This document shows, in pieces, positions 44,066 to 52,929 of a stretch of DNA of 64,000 nucleotides (the first letter of the stretch is position 1; each line of letters begins with the position of its first letter). A program made the position numbers and the translations under genes. The DNA comes from Methanogenium organophilum (GTDB lineage Archaea > Halobacteriota > Methanomicrobia > Methanomicrobiales > Methanomicrobiaceae). The notes below the pieces were generated by a model that searched no databases, was not told where the DNA came from, and saw only the letters and a program-made list of their open reading frames with translations. The stretch lies in assembly GCF_026684035.1 (NCBI RefSeq), contig NZ_CP113361.1, positions 2,232,001-2,296,000 on the forward strand, given 5' to 3'.

Positions 44066-46968
44066 CTGCTCACCCCCGCACCGCGTGCCGGTTCCAGCAG
44101 TCGTAGTGAAATGAGGTCATGGGAGGCGCAGGATACCGAGTCAATACCCGTAAGCCATTCACCTGCAACACCGGAGGCAGTAAGTTCCTCTTTGAGTGCC
44201 GCCCGCTCCGTACGGATAGTAGCAATTCTCGCAGCAACGGTATCTTCAAATGCCTGCCGGTAGAGCTCATCAGACAGTGCCATGGAGAGGTGGCGTATGA
44301 GTTCCTGTGGTTTTCGTTGCGTGCCAACGGGTTTCACGTACATTAACTCCTTGACCTGATCTTCCGGGAAGAATGACCGATCAATAAGGTCACAGGCCAC
44401 CGGTACAATCTCCTCAATCACTTCCGGCCGTTGGGTCCCGACTGTAAAGCGCACCAGAAAATGATACAGCGCAGTTACCCGGGATATGTCAGGGGTAGTA
44501 ATGATACAGCTTCTCCCGTAGCTCTCACTCGTTGGATCAAATACTGAATCCTTTACCTGTTCAATAAGACGCCGGACAACCGGGTGTCCGACATTCAGCT
44601 GTTCAATCCCTGTCTCCTGAAGCGCAATTTGTTCATCAAACGTCGCTTTCGCAATAATATCCTCAACGCCGGGAACTTTGAGCATATCTGAGAGGGCGAT
44701 GTGAATGGTTTCCTGGCGGTCATGATTCTGACCGATTTCACATCTAAACCGTGATAATCCATTCCGGACAAATTCTTCAAAATCATTCTTTGTCCCGATA
44801 GCAGCCTCCGTTTCAATCAGTCTGGCCCGTACCTGGGACAGATCGATCTCGGTCTGCCCGTAGAAACTTTCCTGACGTATACGTTCGATAGTTTCCGCGT
44901 CAAACGGATTGTGTTCGGGCAATTCCGGAGTTGTCATCTCCTCTTCAAATGAATCAAAGAGTGTTTTCTGTGCAGCGGGAAGGTCAACCCGAATGCCCAT
45001 CTCCTGAATCAGACTGACCACATTGGCATCGTCGCCGAAGAAGGGTGGGGCAAACCCATAGTCGGTACGGATTTTTTCCGCCTTTTCCACAAGTACCCGC
45101 AGTATTGTTCCGTCCAGGGTGTCGGCCATGACAAGGGTTCTGATATGGACTACCGGGGCCTTTTGCCCATACCGGTCAATACGGCCATTTCTCTGTTCCA
45201 GACGGTTGGGGTTCCATGGCAGTTCGTAATGGATGACCTGATTTGCCATGTGCTGCAGGTTGATACCCTCACTGATACAATCGGTTGCAATCAGGACACC
45301 TGCTTTGAGCTCCGCAAATCGTTCAAGCTGATCTTTGCGCTGCCCTTCGTTCATATCCCCATAAATTACAACGATCTGTTCAGACGTGAGACGGCCCTTC
45401 ATACGTTTGGGGATCTCCTTTTCCAGGTAGTCGAGTGTGTCTTTGTACCGGGTAAATATGATGACCTTCTTTGGACCATTATGTCCTTTCATTGCACTAT
45501 CAAGGGGGCCACCTGCACGTGTCAGTTCCCGGAGTTTGCTGTCCTTTGCAGGGGTCACCTTCTTTGCAAGGGTATAGAGGTCCTCTACCGTTACCCGTTC
45601 ATTCTCGAGTGCAGAGAGAGACCCATAGACGACCGTATCTGTCCGTTCGGATGCCTCTTCATCAGATATCTCACCCCGTGTCTCCTCATCAAGTGCTGTG
45701 GCTTTTGCCTGATCCGGAGTGAGTCCCTGAGATACGCTCTCATCCTTATCTGATAATTTTTCCTCAATGCGTTTTAACCGGTTTTGTAGCGATTTCCTCA
45801 AAGCAGCAGGTGAAGATAAGGCCCGCTTATGCAGGTGCATCACGACCCACTGTGCCATCGTCCGGACATTGGAACGGTCATCCTCCCGGGCAAGATCGAT
45901 CAGGCTTGACCCATATTCCTCCAGGTGATGGATCGTTTCCCGCTCTTCAATATAAGCAAGATCAACGAGCACCTCTTTTTGTACCCGCTGGGGGAATGGA
46001 TTTGCCTCATCACTCTGTGCGAACCAGTCATCCACATCCTTTCGCCTCCGCTGGCATACATGATGAAGTGCAATTTCCCGGTTGATGACCGGGTCACTCA
46101 CAGGACCTGACACAATGCCGCAGTCCAGCATGTCAAGAAGGCTGGCGTATGTGTCGGTATACCCGTTATGGGGGGTCGCAGTCAGGAACAGAAGATGGTT
46201 GGCATTTTTTGCTACCTCACGAACCAGGTTGTACCGTTCCATTGACACACTCTGTTTCTCAGATGACTGGTGTGGTTTTGCACCGAGATGTGCCTCATCA
46301 ACAATCACGAGGTCCCATGGCACACTGAGGGCCAGACGGCTGACACGCTCGGATTTAATATAATCAATGGACGTGATCAGGCACTTATAATGCTCCCAGG
46401 GATTGGCACCGGGTGGGAGGCGTCTTTCCAGGGACCGGAGGTGAACTGAGGAGATAATATCGGCATGTATCTGGAAGAAATATTGGAGTGCTTCCTGCCA
46501 TTGTTCACGAAGGTTCCGGGGACAGATGATGAGGATCCGGGAGGCCAGATTGCGTGACATCAACTCAGAGGCAAGGAGCCCTGCCTCAATGGTCTTCCCC
46601 AAACCAACATCATCAGCAATGAGCATGCGCACCCGTGTGCTCATATTCAGGCCCATGACCACCGGAACCAGCTGATAATTGGTAGGAATCACACAGCTTT
46701 TCTGCAGGCTCATCAGGGGGGCTGAACCATGAACCATGGAGTACCGGAACGCCTGTATAAGGAGCCTGTTTGTGGCAGCATCGCCAAATCTGGTATTTGA
46801 GGGGGGGTCTATATGTGCGGCTGTGACAGTCTCAAACGGGAGGTAAAACCGATGGGTTTCATTTTCTCCCGAGTCTATCCGGGTAGCCTCAAGGATATTT
46901 TCCTCACTCGAATTGACGCGCCATAGACGGTTTCGTATCGATACAATATCTCCTGCAGAAAAATTCAT
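44062..46968 (-). CDS. SNF2-family helicase, DrmD-like
   Basis: This 968-residue protein has an N-terminal SH3-like stretch (AGDIVSIRNRLWRVNSSEEN). It is followed by the SNF2 core: Walker A IADDVGLGKTIEAGLLASEL at about 115, DEAH at about 224 (VIVDEAHLGAKPH), LTATPHNG at about 262, and the second RecA domain with FTRYKDTLDYLEKE, ATDCISEGINLQ and QRNGRIDRYGQ at about 590. The remainder is helical, as in DISARM DrmD and related restriction-linked translocases. Its stop overlaps the methyltransferase start (ATGA), so the two are translationally coupled and probably one complex. It is cytoplasmic and likely uses ATP to move along invading DNA. Confidence 0.85.
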   Translation of the reverse strand: MNFSAGDIVSIRNRLWRVNSSEENILEATRIDSGENETHRFYLPFETVTAAHIDPPSNTRFGDAATNRLLIQAFRYSMVHGSAPLMSLQKSCVIPTNYQLVPVVMGLNMSTRVRMLIADDVGLGKTIEAGLLASELMSRNLASRILIICPRNLREQWQEALQYFFQIHADIISSVHLRSLERRLPPGANPWEHYKCLITSIDYIKSERVSRLALSVPWDLVIVDEAHLGAKPHQSSEKQSVSMERYNLVREVAKNANHLLFLTATPHNGYTDTYASLLDMLDCGIVSGPVSDPVINREIALHHVCQRRRKDVDDWFAQSDEANPFPQRVQKEVLVDLAYIEERETIHHLEEYGSSLIDLAREDDRSNVRTMAQWVVMHLHKRALSSPAALRKSLQNRLKRIEEKLSDKDESVSQGLTPDQAKATALDEETRGEISDEEASERTDTVVYGSLSALENERVTVEDLYTLAKKVTPAKDSKLRELTRAGGPLDSAMKGHNGPKKVIIFTRYKDTLDYLEKEIPKRMKGRLTSEQIVVIYGDMNEGQRKDQLERFAELKAGVLIATDCISEGINLQHMANQVIHYELPWNPNRLEQRNGRIDRYGQKAPVVHIRTLVMADTLDGTILRVLVEKAEKIRTDYGFAPPFFGDDANVVSLIQEMGIRVDLPAAQKTLFDSFEEEMTTPELPEHNPFDAETIERIRQESFYGQTEIDLSQVRARLIETEAAIGTKNDFEEFVRNGLSRFRCEIGQNHDRQETIHIALSDMLKVPGVEDIIAKATFDEQIALQETGIEQLNVGHPVVRRLIEQVKDSVFDPTSESYGRSCIITTPDISRVTALYHFLVRFTVGTQRPEVIEEIVPVACDLIDRSFFPEDQVKELMYVKPVGTQRKPQELIRHLSMALSDELYRQAFEDTVAARIATIRTERAALKEELTASGVAGEWLTGIDSVSCASHDLISLRLLEPARGAGVSR

Positions 46969-47319
46969 TAATTATCATGTGAATTTCAGGACTTGTCATT
47001 GATAAATATAGTGAAATGGAAATGCCTCTTTTCATTTCAGGAATTGGGAAATTATGCATAAATTTTGAGATTTTTCAGGGCTGTCAATCAATTTGGATGA
47101 ATCCTGATATTGGCGATCTATTTTTTAGAAATATAAAAGTGGCATTGTCTGAAAATCCTGTGGCAGATAAAAATTAATGACATACATTAGATTAAAATTA
47201 TAAATTGAGTATTCTGCATGAATATACTGCATGCCAGCTGTCAGATACAGCGAACTGTTTTACACCAATAGTATCTGTGGCATATCAAAGTAAAAACAGG
47301 GTGTAAAACCTTCAATCAT
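46969..47319. other. Intergenic region upstream of the DrmD-like gene
   Basis: About 350 nt, AT-rich, no coding frame seen. It must contain the promoter of the helicase-methyltransferase-DUF3800 operon, but I cannot pick out a single clear TATA box. Confidence 0.4.
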
Positions 47320-47658
47320 TCAACCATCATCTTTTAAAGCAAGATATTTTGTTACCCACCCTGCACACTTCAGATAATCCAATGCTCCAAGGAATAGCTT
47401 GGGTTCATCCTGGCAATTTTGAGCAAATTCTTTTAATGGGAGGTAAACATCCCGCCGTGGATTCATATATACATGGAATGTGAATCCTTTAAATTCAAAA
47501 TCACGGCGCAATGCTCGCTTTTTGCAGGTTCCAAGATGGATTCGCAGAGCATTTTGTTTCTGAAAAACTTTACCACAGTAAATGCATTGAAATTCTCCCT
47601 GAATTTGAGACGGTTTTAACATTGAAAGACAATTTGGCAAATCAGCCTTTGTACTCAT
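47320..47658 (-). CDS. Small zinc-finger protein (C2HC)
   Basis: The protein has about 112 residues with one classical zinc-finger-like unit, FQCIYCGKVFQKQNALRIHL followed by GTCKKR: Cys-x2-Cys, an aromatic/hydrophobic core, His-x3-Cys. The rest (GFTFHVYMNPRRDVYLPLKE, KLFLGALDYLKCAGWV) is compact and unassigned. Single-finger proteins of this type are common in archaeal viruses and integrated elements and probably regulate transcription. I chose ATG 47658 (MSTKADL) because TATATAA lies 27 nt upstream, the leaderless spacing; two earlier in-frame ATGs would overlap the promoter. Confidence 0.65.
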   Translation of the reverse strand: MSTKADLPNCLSMLKPSQIQGEFQCIYCGKVFQKQNALRIHLGTCKKRALRRDFEFKGFTFHVYMNPRRDVYLPLKEFAQNCQDEPKLFLGALDYLKCAGWVTKYLALKDDG

Positions 47659-47679
47659 ATCAGAGATCATATTGTACAT

Positions 47680-47689
47680 ATTATATATG
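47680..47689 (-). promoter_or_regulatory. TATA box for the zinc-finger gene
   Basis: On the minus strand ACATATATAAT is centred about 27 nt before ATG 47658, the spacing expected for a transcript starting at the start codon. Confidence 0.5.
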
Positions 47690-48122
47690 TCTGACTTTGA
47701 ATTTGTGCTAAGAAAAACTTACGGTGTGTAGTACCACCCACCCCTGTAGTCCCACTCTATGTTTTCTTGGTATTGAGCTCCAATATAGAAACAATTTAAT
47801 TTTGCAATATATGCATGTATCAATGAATCATCGGTATTAGCGAATGTGAGACTCAATTTGGAAGATCACCCTGATGTGTTCCTTGAAATAAAGGCCCAAT
47901 ATAATCCAATAAAAATCATTTTCGAGTGTGAATCTTTGATGAATATACATATAAAGAATGATGCGCGCGTTGCAGGCGTCTAAAATGAACAACAATAGTT
48001 CGACTCTTTCCAGGTATGACAGTGGAATTGTTCCGCAGAATTTGACGTCCGGTTTCAGGAATTAAGGAATAGGATGTGGTTTCAGCATTTGCCGAGTATT
48101 TTTCACAATTCTTCTAGATCAG
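47690..48122. other. Intergenic region, no gene seen
   Basis: About 430 nt between the zinc-finger gene and the end of the HTH gene. No frame with coding character or ribosome site was found. Confidence 0.4.
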
Positions 48123-49082
48123 TTACCCGTGAACCACTTGATTGAGTTTCTTTATTTCCTTTTCTAACTGCTGTATCCGATCGATAATTTCCGGCATTCT
48201 CAAAGCGCATTTAATTCCACGATCGATCTGGTCAGCCACTTCAGAATTTTCAGTCTCAATTTCAGACAAGTCCGGGTTTCTTTCCGAAGGGGAATTGTCA
48301 ATGTATATGTCATCGGTTATGGTTTTTTTGGGCAAACCAACAGTCATTTTCCCATATTTTGTGAAAAAGGCATAATGTGGTTCACCACGATCTTCGGGCG
48401 TTCCAACAGATATTTTTTTACCGTGTATCTTCTGATATTGGATGAAAATGCGGACACCCGCTTCTACATCCTTCTTCCAGATCTTCATAAGTTCTGTTTG
48501 ATTTGAAGCGCGAATCAACCGCGAACCTCGCAATCGGCTTGCTGAGATGGATGAACCACGATAGATAATGCTGATCATAACTCCTGTGATAACAGTCACC
48601 TGAAATCGATAAAATGTACAACCGTTCGGATGCCATTTTTTTATGAATTCAACCTGGGGGTCCGGTGGAATTTCTTTGAGGTACAAACAATCCGGTTGTT
48701 TCGTTACAGGATAATAGAGGTTGATATGGTGCACGTCATAGAGTAGTGTATCTGTCTTATTTTTAGACGAAAGGGAGGCAATATACTCTTGCAAATAGGG
48801 GGACAGATTATAGTATTTGATTTTGTTCGTCAATGTGGGCCGTCTCGAACAGGTATATGTTTTTCCTTTGTGTTCATATACAGTTACGTCCTCTTCAACC
48901 AGACCCAGTCTTTTCAAATCACGTATAAACCGTGATACCTGTGCTTTATCGATATGAAGTTTTTCAGCAATCTCAGCCTGATACCGCCCCTCATTTAACA
49001 TCAGGAGGATTTGATGTTCCTTTTCCTTCAAATTGGAAAGGAATAATTGAGCCTCCTGTGTGAATGTTCCAAACGGCATCAT
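48123..49082 (-). CDS. HTH regulator of the integrated element
   Basis: The 319-residue protein has an N-terminal helix-turn-helix at about 15-65 (KEKEHQILLMLNEGRYQAEI, then LHIDKAQVSRFIRDLKRLGL) of the MarR/wHTH type. A mixed alpha/beta middle of unknown fold follows, and a C-terminal coiled coil (IDRIQQLEKEIKKLNQVV). The coiled coil suggests a dimer. It is the last gene of an overlapping row that begins with the excisionase-like gene; its ATG overlaps the preceding stop (ATGA). By position it may control excision, copy number or cargo genes of the element. No family name recognised beyond the HTH. Confidence 0.65.
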   Translation of the reverse strand: MMPFGTFTQEAQLFLSNLKEKEHQILLMLNEGRYQAEIAEKLHIDKAQVSRFIRDLKRLGLVEEDVTVYEHKGKTYTCSRRPTLTNKIKYYNLSPYLQEYIASLSSKNKTDTLLYDVHHINLYYPVTKQPDCLYLKEIPPDPQVEFIKKWHPNGCTFYRFQVTVITGVMISIIYRGSSISASRLRGSRLIRASNQTELMKIWKKDVEAGVRIFIQYQKIHGKKISVGTPEDRGEPHYAFFTKYGKMTVGLPKKTITDDIYIDNSPSERNPDLSEIETENSEVADQIDRGIKCALRMPEIIDRIQQLEKEIKKLNQVVHG

Positions 49083-49363
49083 TCAACCTTTATTTCTTTT
49101 AAAAAGAGACCTTCATGCTCAGGAGAGTATTCACTTACAATTTCCAATCTTTTTTCAGAAATTACATCACCTCCCTGAATAATTTGCACCACTCCCTCTG
49201 CAGATATAAATTCAAACTCACAATTGGGCCTTTCTTCCCCAACATCTATAGTACCAGTACACATACCGAGATCCTTTTCAGCACATCGCTGTTTATCAGA
49301 TGATTTAGTATATTTGGTAAAATTTAGATTGTATACAAAAGTCCTCGTTTTCTCGTTATTCAT
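49079..49363 (-). CDS. Small protein of unknown function in the excisionase row
   Basis: The product is 94 residues from ATG 49363 (MNNEKTRTFVYNLNF), a beta-rich looking, slightly acidic protein with CAEKDLGMCTG and EERPNCEFEF. No domain recognised. The start overlaps the stop of the 52-residue gene upstream by 8 nt and its own stop overlaps the HTH gene by 4 nt. This tight packing is the main evidence that it is real. A longer reading from 49510 would run through the 52-residue gene in another frame and is less likely. Confidence 0.55.
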   Translation of the reverse strand: MNNEKTRTFVYNLNFTKYTKSSDKQRCAEKDLGMCTGTIDVGEERPNCEFEFISAEGVVQIIQGGDVISEKRLEIVSEYSPEHEGLFLKEIKVE

Positions 49364-49514
49364 CAAAACCACCCCGATGGTCCTCGGATAACAGAATATC
49401 ACCCGTAACAATGAGTGCCTGGCACACGAGTTGATCCATTGGTCCCAATGCCTCAAGGGTCTGTTTGGAGATGGTAATACTGTGAGACAGGTATTTTTGA
49501 GGATGGTCATTCAT
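49356..49514 (-). CDS. 52-residue protein between excisionase-like and 94-residue genes
   Basis: ATG 49514 to TAA 49356 encodes 52 residues (MNDHPQKYLSHSITISKQTL, ending EDHRGGFDE). It overlaps the upstream gene's stop and the downstream gene's start by 8 nt each, so it fills what would otherwise be a 143-nt gap in a row of coupled genes. The predicted amphipathic helix ALGPMDQLVCQALIVTGDIL could be a small DNA- or protein-binding element. Function unknown; reality is inferred from the packing. Confidence 0.5.
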   Translation of the reverse strand: MNDHPQKYLSHSITISKQTLEALGPMDQLVCQALIVTGDILLSEDHRGGFDE

Positions 49515-49797
49515 CGCCGCCACCACCCATGATCTCGTGCTTAAGTTTTTCTGAATATTCGATCTCTTGGCGCGTAAAGGTCAACTCAGTGGGTGCGGCA
49601 ATCTCCGAACCAAAAACAAATGATTCTAAAGATGATGTTGGAATCTTCCACCGTCCGTTAATCTTTATGGCTTTTATTCGTTCATCTGCAATTAACCGGA
49701 GCAATGTCCAGTAACTCACCCCGAGCCAGGCTGCAGCCTGCGTTGTGCTCAAAAGGGATGCATTTCGGAAATGTTGAAGACGTCTTATGTTCTCCAT
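49507..49797 (-). CDS. Excisionase-like MerR-type HTH protein
   Basis: The protein has 97 residues from ATG 49797 (MENIRRLQHF). Residues of about 15-65 read LLSTTQAAAWLGVSYWTLLR, LIADERIKAIKINGRWKIPT, the layout of excisionase/MerR winged-helix proteins (helix-turn-helix, then wing with GRWKIP). The C-terminal tail is acidic to polar. In an element with a tyrosine recombinase 1.2 kb away such a protein would set the direction of recombination. It is divergent from the acidic repeat gene (start 49861), so the two share a promoter gap of about 60 nt. An upstream extension to 49908 is possible but would overlap that gene. Confidence 0.75.
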   Translation of the reverse strand: MENIRRLQHFRNASLLSTTQAAAWLGVSYWTLLRLIADERIKAIKINGRWKIPTSSLESFVFGSEIAAPTELTFTRQEIEYSEKLKHEIMGGGGDE

Positions 49798-49860
49798 AGT
49801 ATAGAGTGGGGGGGCTCTGAGATAAGGGACACAACGAACCTGGTAGGTGGGGTGAAGATA

Positions 49861-50919
49861 ATGGGAGAGATAAATCAGAAAGATTATGAAGCGCATTGCC
49901 TGGAACAAGCGAAAAAGACTGCTGAATTTTTTACAAAATTTAAACAGTGCCCCGCTGAGAACAGTAAAGAAATGTTTCGCCGGGTGCGAAAACCGGTCAA
50001 TGAACCAGTCGTAGAAAATGACCCGGAGGTACGGGCCTATTTGGATGCATCCGAAGAATTTGATTTTTATTTTTTTTCACATATTTTTGATCCAGATGAT
50101 CCGGCGGTACAGGCCGGTTTGGGTGCATTCGATGAATTTGAATATTATAGACTGTTTTCCGATTCATATGAATGGCGATGGCTGATATTACAGGCCTATG
50201 AATACCATCTTAACAAGAATAGAGTGACACGGGACCGGGACCATTTGGATGCATGCGATGAATGGGATTTTAAAATATTTTCACAATTTTTTGATGCAGA
50301 TGATCAGCAGTGTCTGATAAAAGGGGACTTAGAAAAACTGTATCACAAGAAGATGGAGGAATATGATTCCTATTGGTTAGGTGATTTCTTTGACGATGCT
50401 GAAGGACCCTTTGTATTTGTTGACCTGGATTATTACAACGGGGGGGATGCCTGGTTCTGTGACGGGAATTCCTGGGAAAAAATCTCTCTCAAGAAATACA
50501 AGACACATAGAGACGCAAATGGCCAGCAGAGGACGCAGGATGAGATACCGGTCATCTGGGACGTGGATATTGGCTATTGCATTATCCGGAAGGAATTTTT
50601 TATCATTCCCAATCACCCGAATCGCAAGATAGGTGAACCAACCCCGATGTATAGCCCTAAATGCCGGGAAAAAGAGCCTGGAAAGATGAGGTATTTGCAG
50701 AGGAAACTTCGAAATGACTGCCTCAAAGCGAAAATTGATCCCAATGTCTTTTGGGAGTTTGTGGAAGATGAAGAAAACCGCGTAACCGTTGTGGACAAGC
50801 AAAAACATCGGACGGTCTATACCGAATCAGAATTTATTGAATCGGAGTATTATAAGAACTCCAAGATGTGGGGGGACGGAGGGGATGAGGACGATCAATC
50901 CGGTGTCCCCGACACGTAA
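49861..50919 (+). CDS. Acidic protein with 'LDA-EFDFxFFS-FDxDD' repeats
   Basis: The protein has 352 residues from ATG 49861 (MGEINQKDYEAHCLEQAKKT), after a GTGGGGTGAAG. Between about 50 and 180 a motif recurs: YLDASEEFDFYFFSHIFDPD, then GLGAFDEFEYYRLFSDSYEW, then HLDACDEWDFKIFSQFFDAD, with a weaker MEEYDSYWLGDFFDDA. These units are crowded with Asp, Glu and aromatic residues. The C-terminal part is mixed (PVIWDVDIGYCIIRKEFFII) and ends in an acidic tail. No family recognised. High acidity and location beside the mobility genes are compatible with a DNA-mimic or anti-restriction protein, which is only an idea. It is divergent from the excisionase-like gene and convergent with the integrase. 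Confidence 0.6.
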   Translation: MGEINQKDYEAHCLEQAKKTAEFFTKFKQCPAENSKEMFRRVRKPVNEPVVENDPEVRAYLDASEEFDFYFFSHIFDPDDPAVQAGLGAFDEFEYYRLFSDSYEWRWLILQAYEYHLNKNRVTRDRDHLDACDEWDFKIFSQFFDADDQQCLIKGDLEKLYHKKMEEYDSYWLGDFFDDAEGPFVFVDLDYYNGGDAWFCDGNSWEKISLKKYKTHRDANGQQRTQDEIPVIWDVDIGYCIIRKEFFIIPNHPNRKIGEPTPMYSPKCREKEPGKMRYLQRKLRNDCLKAKIDPNVFWEFVEDEENRVTVVDKQKHRTVYTESEFIESEYYKNSKMWGDGGDEDDQSGVPDT

Positions 50920-50947
50920 AAAAATGGTGAGATACCGGCACTGCCAT

Positions 50948-52177
50948 CTATGTGCCGGAAGGATTGCCCTGCATCAGTGATTTTGATAACAGTTCCACAA
51001 CTTTATCTTTCGGAATGGCCTTCAGTAATACCTGAAGCTCTTCAACGTCATACTCTGCATCGCCTGACAGTGGCATGCCACAGTTGGTGCAATACGATGC
51101 TGTGGGTGAATTTAATGCACCACACCGTGCGCATTGCTGTGGTGCGATCGTGGGCTTGGTCTTTTTTGACGGTGTTTTGATCTCATAGATCGCCTCCAGT
51201 GCGGTTTCTAAATGGGTGTCGCTCAGGTGCATGTAGGTGCTCAGCATGTCAGTGTTGAGATTGCCCCACATCATCAGCTTTATCTCCGATTCATTCAGGC
51301 CGCGTTCCTTCAGATGGGTAATCCGTGAATGCCGAAAGAGGTGGAAGGTAACCTTCTTGGTGATTCCCGCCCTTTCAATCAGGACATCGAGTTGTTTTTT
51401 CAGTGCCCGGTACCTGATTGGTCGGTTGGAATTCAGTGCAAGAAATACAAATGCGTCCTCTTCAACTTTTCCCGGATAGTTATTCTTCCATTCTGCAAGA
51501 TACGGGCGGGAAATGATGAGGGGGACTGCGCGCGGCCTGCCGGTCTTCCCGTCTACGTTGACGAGCACATGGTGTTCCTTGAATTTGACGGCCTTCCATT
51601 TCAGGTTTGCAAGCTCACCAATTCTAAATCCGCCTTCATACAGCGAGGAGAATAATGCCCGATCCCGTGAGTTCTGGCAGACCTCCAGAATCTGCATGGC
51701 CTCATCTTCGGTCAGCATTGCTTCTGCAGTCTTTGTCATCGTGTTAATGGGTGGGTTCTTAATCTTCTCGATATCCTTTGGGTCGATACAGGAGAACCCC
51801 TCTGCAGACATCCATTTGTAAAACCGTTTCAGGACCCGTACGAAATCAGCGATGGTATTGGCAGAATACGGTTTGCCATTCTCCTGGCGGGCGGATTTCA
51901 GATTCTTAATGGCCCGGTAGAGATCGAATTTTGTATTGTCCCGGTACGGGCCAATAAACCTGCGCCATGTAGCCAGGGTGCCGGCAATCTTAAATGCACG
52001 TGAAGATGTGATGTGTCGTGTGGACTCTATCTCTTCCACATGACTTTTGATAAGGTCTGCATCATCCTGGATGATGGTCCCATTTTCTAATGCTTTACTG
52101 ATACTATTTTCCAAGTATCGTTCATACGACTCATTTGTCGCATGGAACCGGAAGTTTTTCATTTCTCCCATATCCAT
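50948..52177 (-). CDS. Tyrosine recombinase/integrase with C-terminal zinc ribbon
   Basis: This integrase of about 409 residues has an N-terminal SAM-like core-binding domain (NTIADFVRVLKRFYKWMSAEGF) and a full catalytic domain: SLYEGGFRIGELANLKW (first Arg), NVDGKTGRPRAVPL (Lys hairpin), FHLFRHSRITHLKERG (HxxR), MMWGNLNTDMLSTYMHLSDT (Trp in place of the second His, and the Tyr nucleophile). A zinc ribbon follows (CARCGALNSPTASYCTNCGM), as in many archaeal integrases. The start is ATG 52177 behind AGGAGATGG; an upstream in-frame start at 52210 is less likely. Its 5' end lies 62 nt from the 18-nt repeat matching tRNA-Thr, so it is almost certainly the integrase of the element. Confidence 0.92.
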   Translation of the reverse strand: MDMGEMKNFRFHATNESYERYLENSISKALENGTIIQDDADLIKSHVEEIESTRHITSSRAFKIAGTLATWRRFIGPYRDNTKFDLYRAIKNLKSARQENGKPYSANTIADFVRVLKRFYKWMSAEGFSCIDPKDIEKIKNPPINTMTKTAEAMLTEDEAMQILEVCQNSRDRALFSSLYEGGFRIGELANLKWKAVKFKEHHVLVNVDGKTGRPRAVPLIISRPYLAEWKNNYPGKVEEDAFVFLALNSNRPIRYRALKKQLDVLIERAGITKKVTFHLFRHSRITHLKERGLNESEIKLMMWGNLNTDMLSTYMHLSDTHLETALEAIYEIKTPSKKTKPTIAPQQCARCGALNSPTASYCTNCGMPLSGDAEYDVEELQVLLKAIPKDKVVELLSKSLMQGNPSGT

Positions 52178-52238
52178 ACCATCTCCTATCCTCTGGGATA
52201 ATGGGCACAACGAACCATACTCTGAACCTCAGGTGCAT

Positions 52239-52256
52239 ACTCCCGCCTGAGGCTTC
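52239..52256 (+). repeat. attR candidate (copy of tRNA-Thr 3' end)
   Basis: ACTCCCGCCTGAGGCTTC matches the tRNA-Thr copy at 19013-19030 in 17 of 18 bases. Just before it, CCTCAGG (52228-52234) is the inverse of CCTGAGG (52246-52252), giving a small inverted repeat that could be the recombinase core arms. It marks the right end of an element of about 33.2 kb. Confidence 0.75.
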
Positions 52257-52929
52257 TGTATTCATATTTTTAGTACATTTTTTTATTGAACCGGTTTTCT
52301 TCAGAGGGGTATGGTTATTTTTGGTCTGAATTTTTTCAGGAGTCCCTGTAATGTATTTCACCTGCCTGATGTGCCGGTAAATCACATCTTTCTTTCACAT
52401 CGAACGGTGTTTTTGTTCACTATCTCTCAAAGGTGTTCATATGATTAAGCAGTATGAGGTATCCCGTCCCAGTACACGTGAAGAATGCAACGAATTTGTT
52501 GGTGTTTGGGCGGCAGCGCCGCGGATGGTTCGGTGTGTAAGGCCTGCGGGGAGATTTACTGAGAGTCTTTGATGGGTCAATTCCTCTGTTTGTAGTTATG
52601 GGGGGGATTTTGGGCGTTACAATTTTTAAAGTGTTATAATCCTGCTGGAATAGAGAGTTTCTTCTCTCAATAATTTTGAGATAACGACTGCTATAGATCA
52701 CATTCGCCACCAGAAGAGTACATTCCTTCAAAACGTACCAAAAAGAAATGGATGGAATTATTCTGGTTCCTATGTGCAAATTCCTGAAAATCGGTTACAA
52801 TAAAGATCTGTTGGCAGTGTTTCATACCTGTTTACTGCCTGTTTTATCCAGAATTCCCACAATACCTTCCCCGTCTTCCAGACATGGATCAAATCGGACG
52901 GGATTTTTTCCGGTTATTGTGACTGCTCT
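52257..52929. other. Intergenic region outside the element's right end
   Basis: About 670 nt. No supported gene. A 25-codon plus-strand frame at 52477-52554 carries CxC and CKACG pairs like a zinc-ribbon end, in a locally GC-rich patch, and may be a leftover; I do not call it. Confidence 0.4.

Noticed and set aside
38359..46968. Calling a complete DISARM system
   Set aside because: Only DrmD-like and methylase genes are contiguous; DrmB and DrmC homologues are not seen in the window.
52477..52554. A 25-codon zinc-ribbon-like micro-gene
   Set aside because: Too short, no ribosome site, and only two cysteine pairs to support it.
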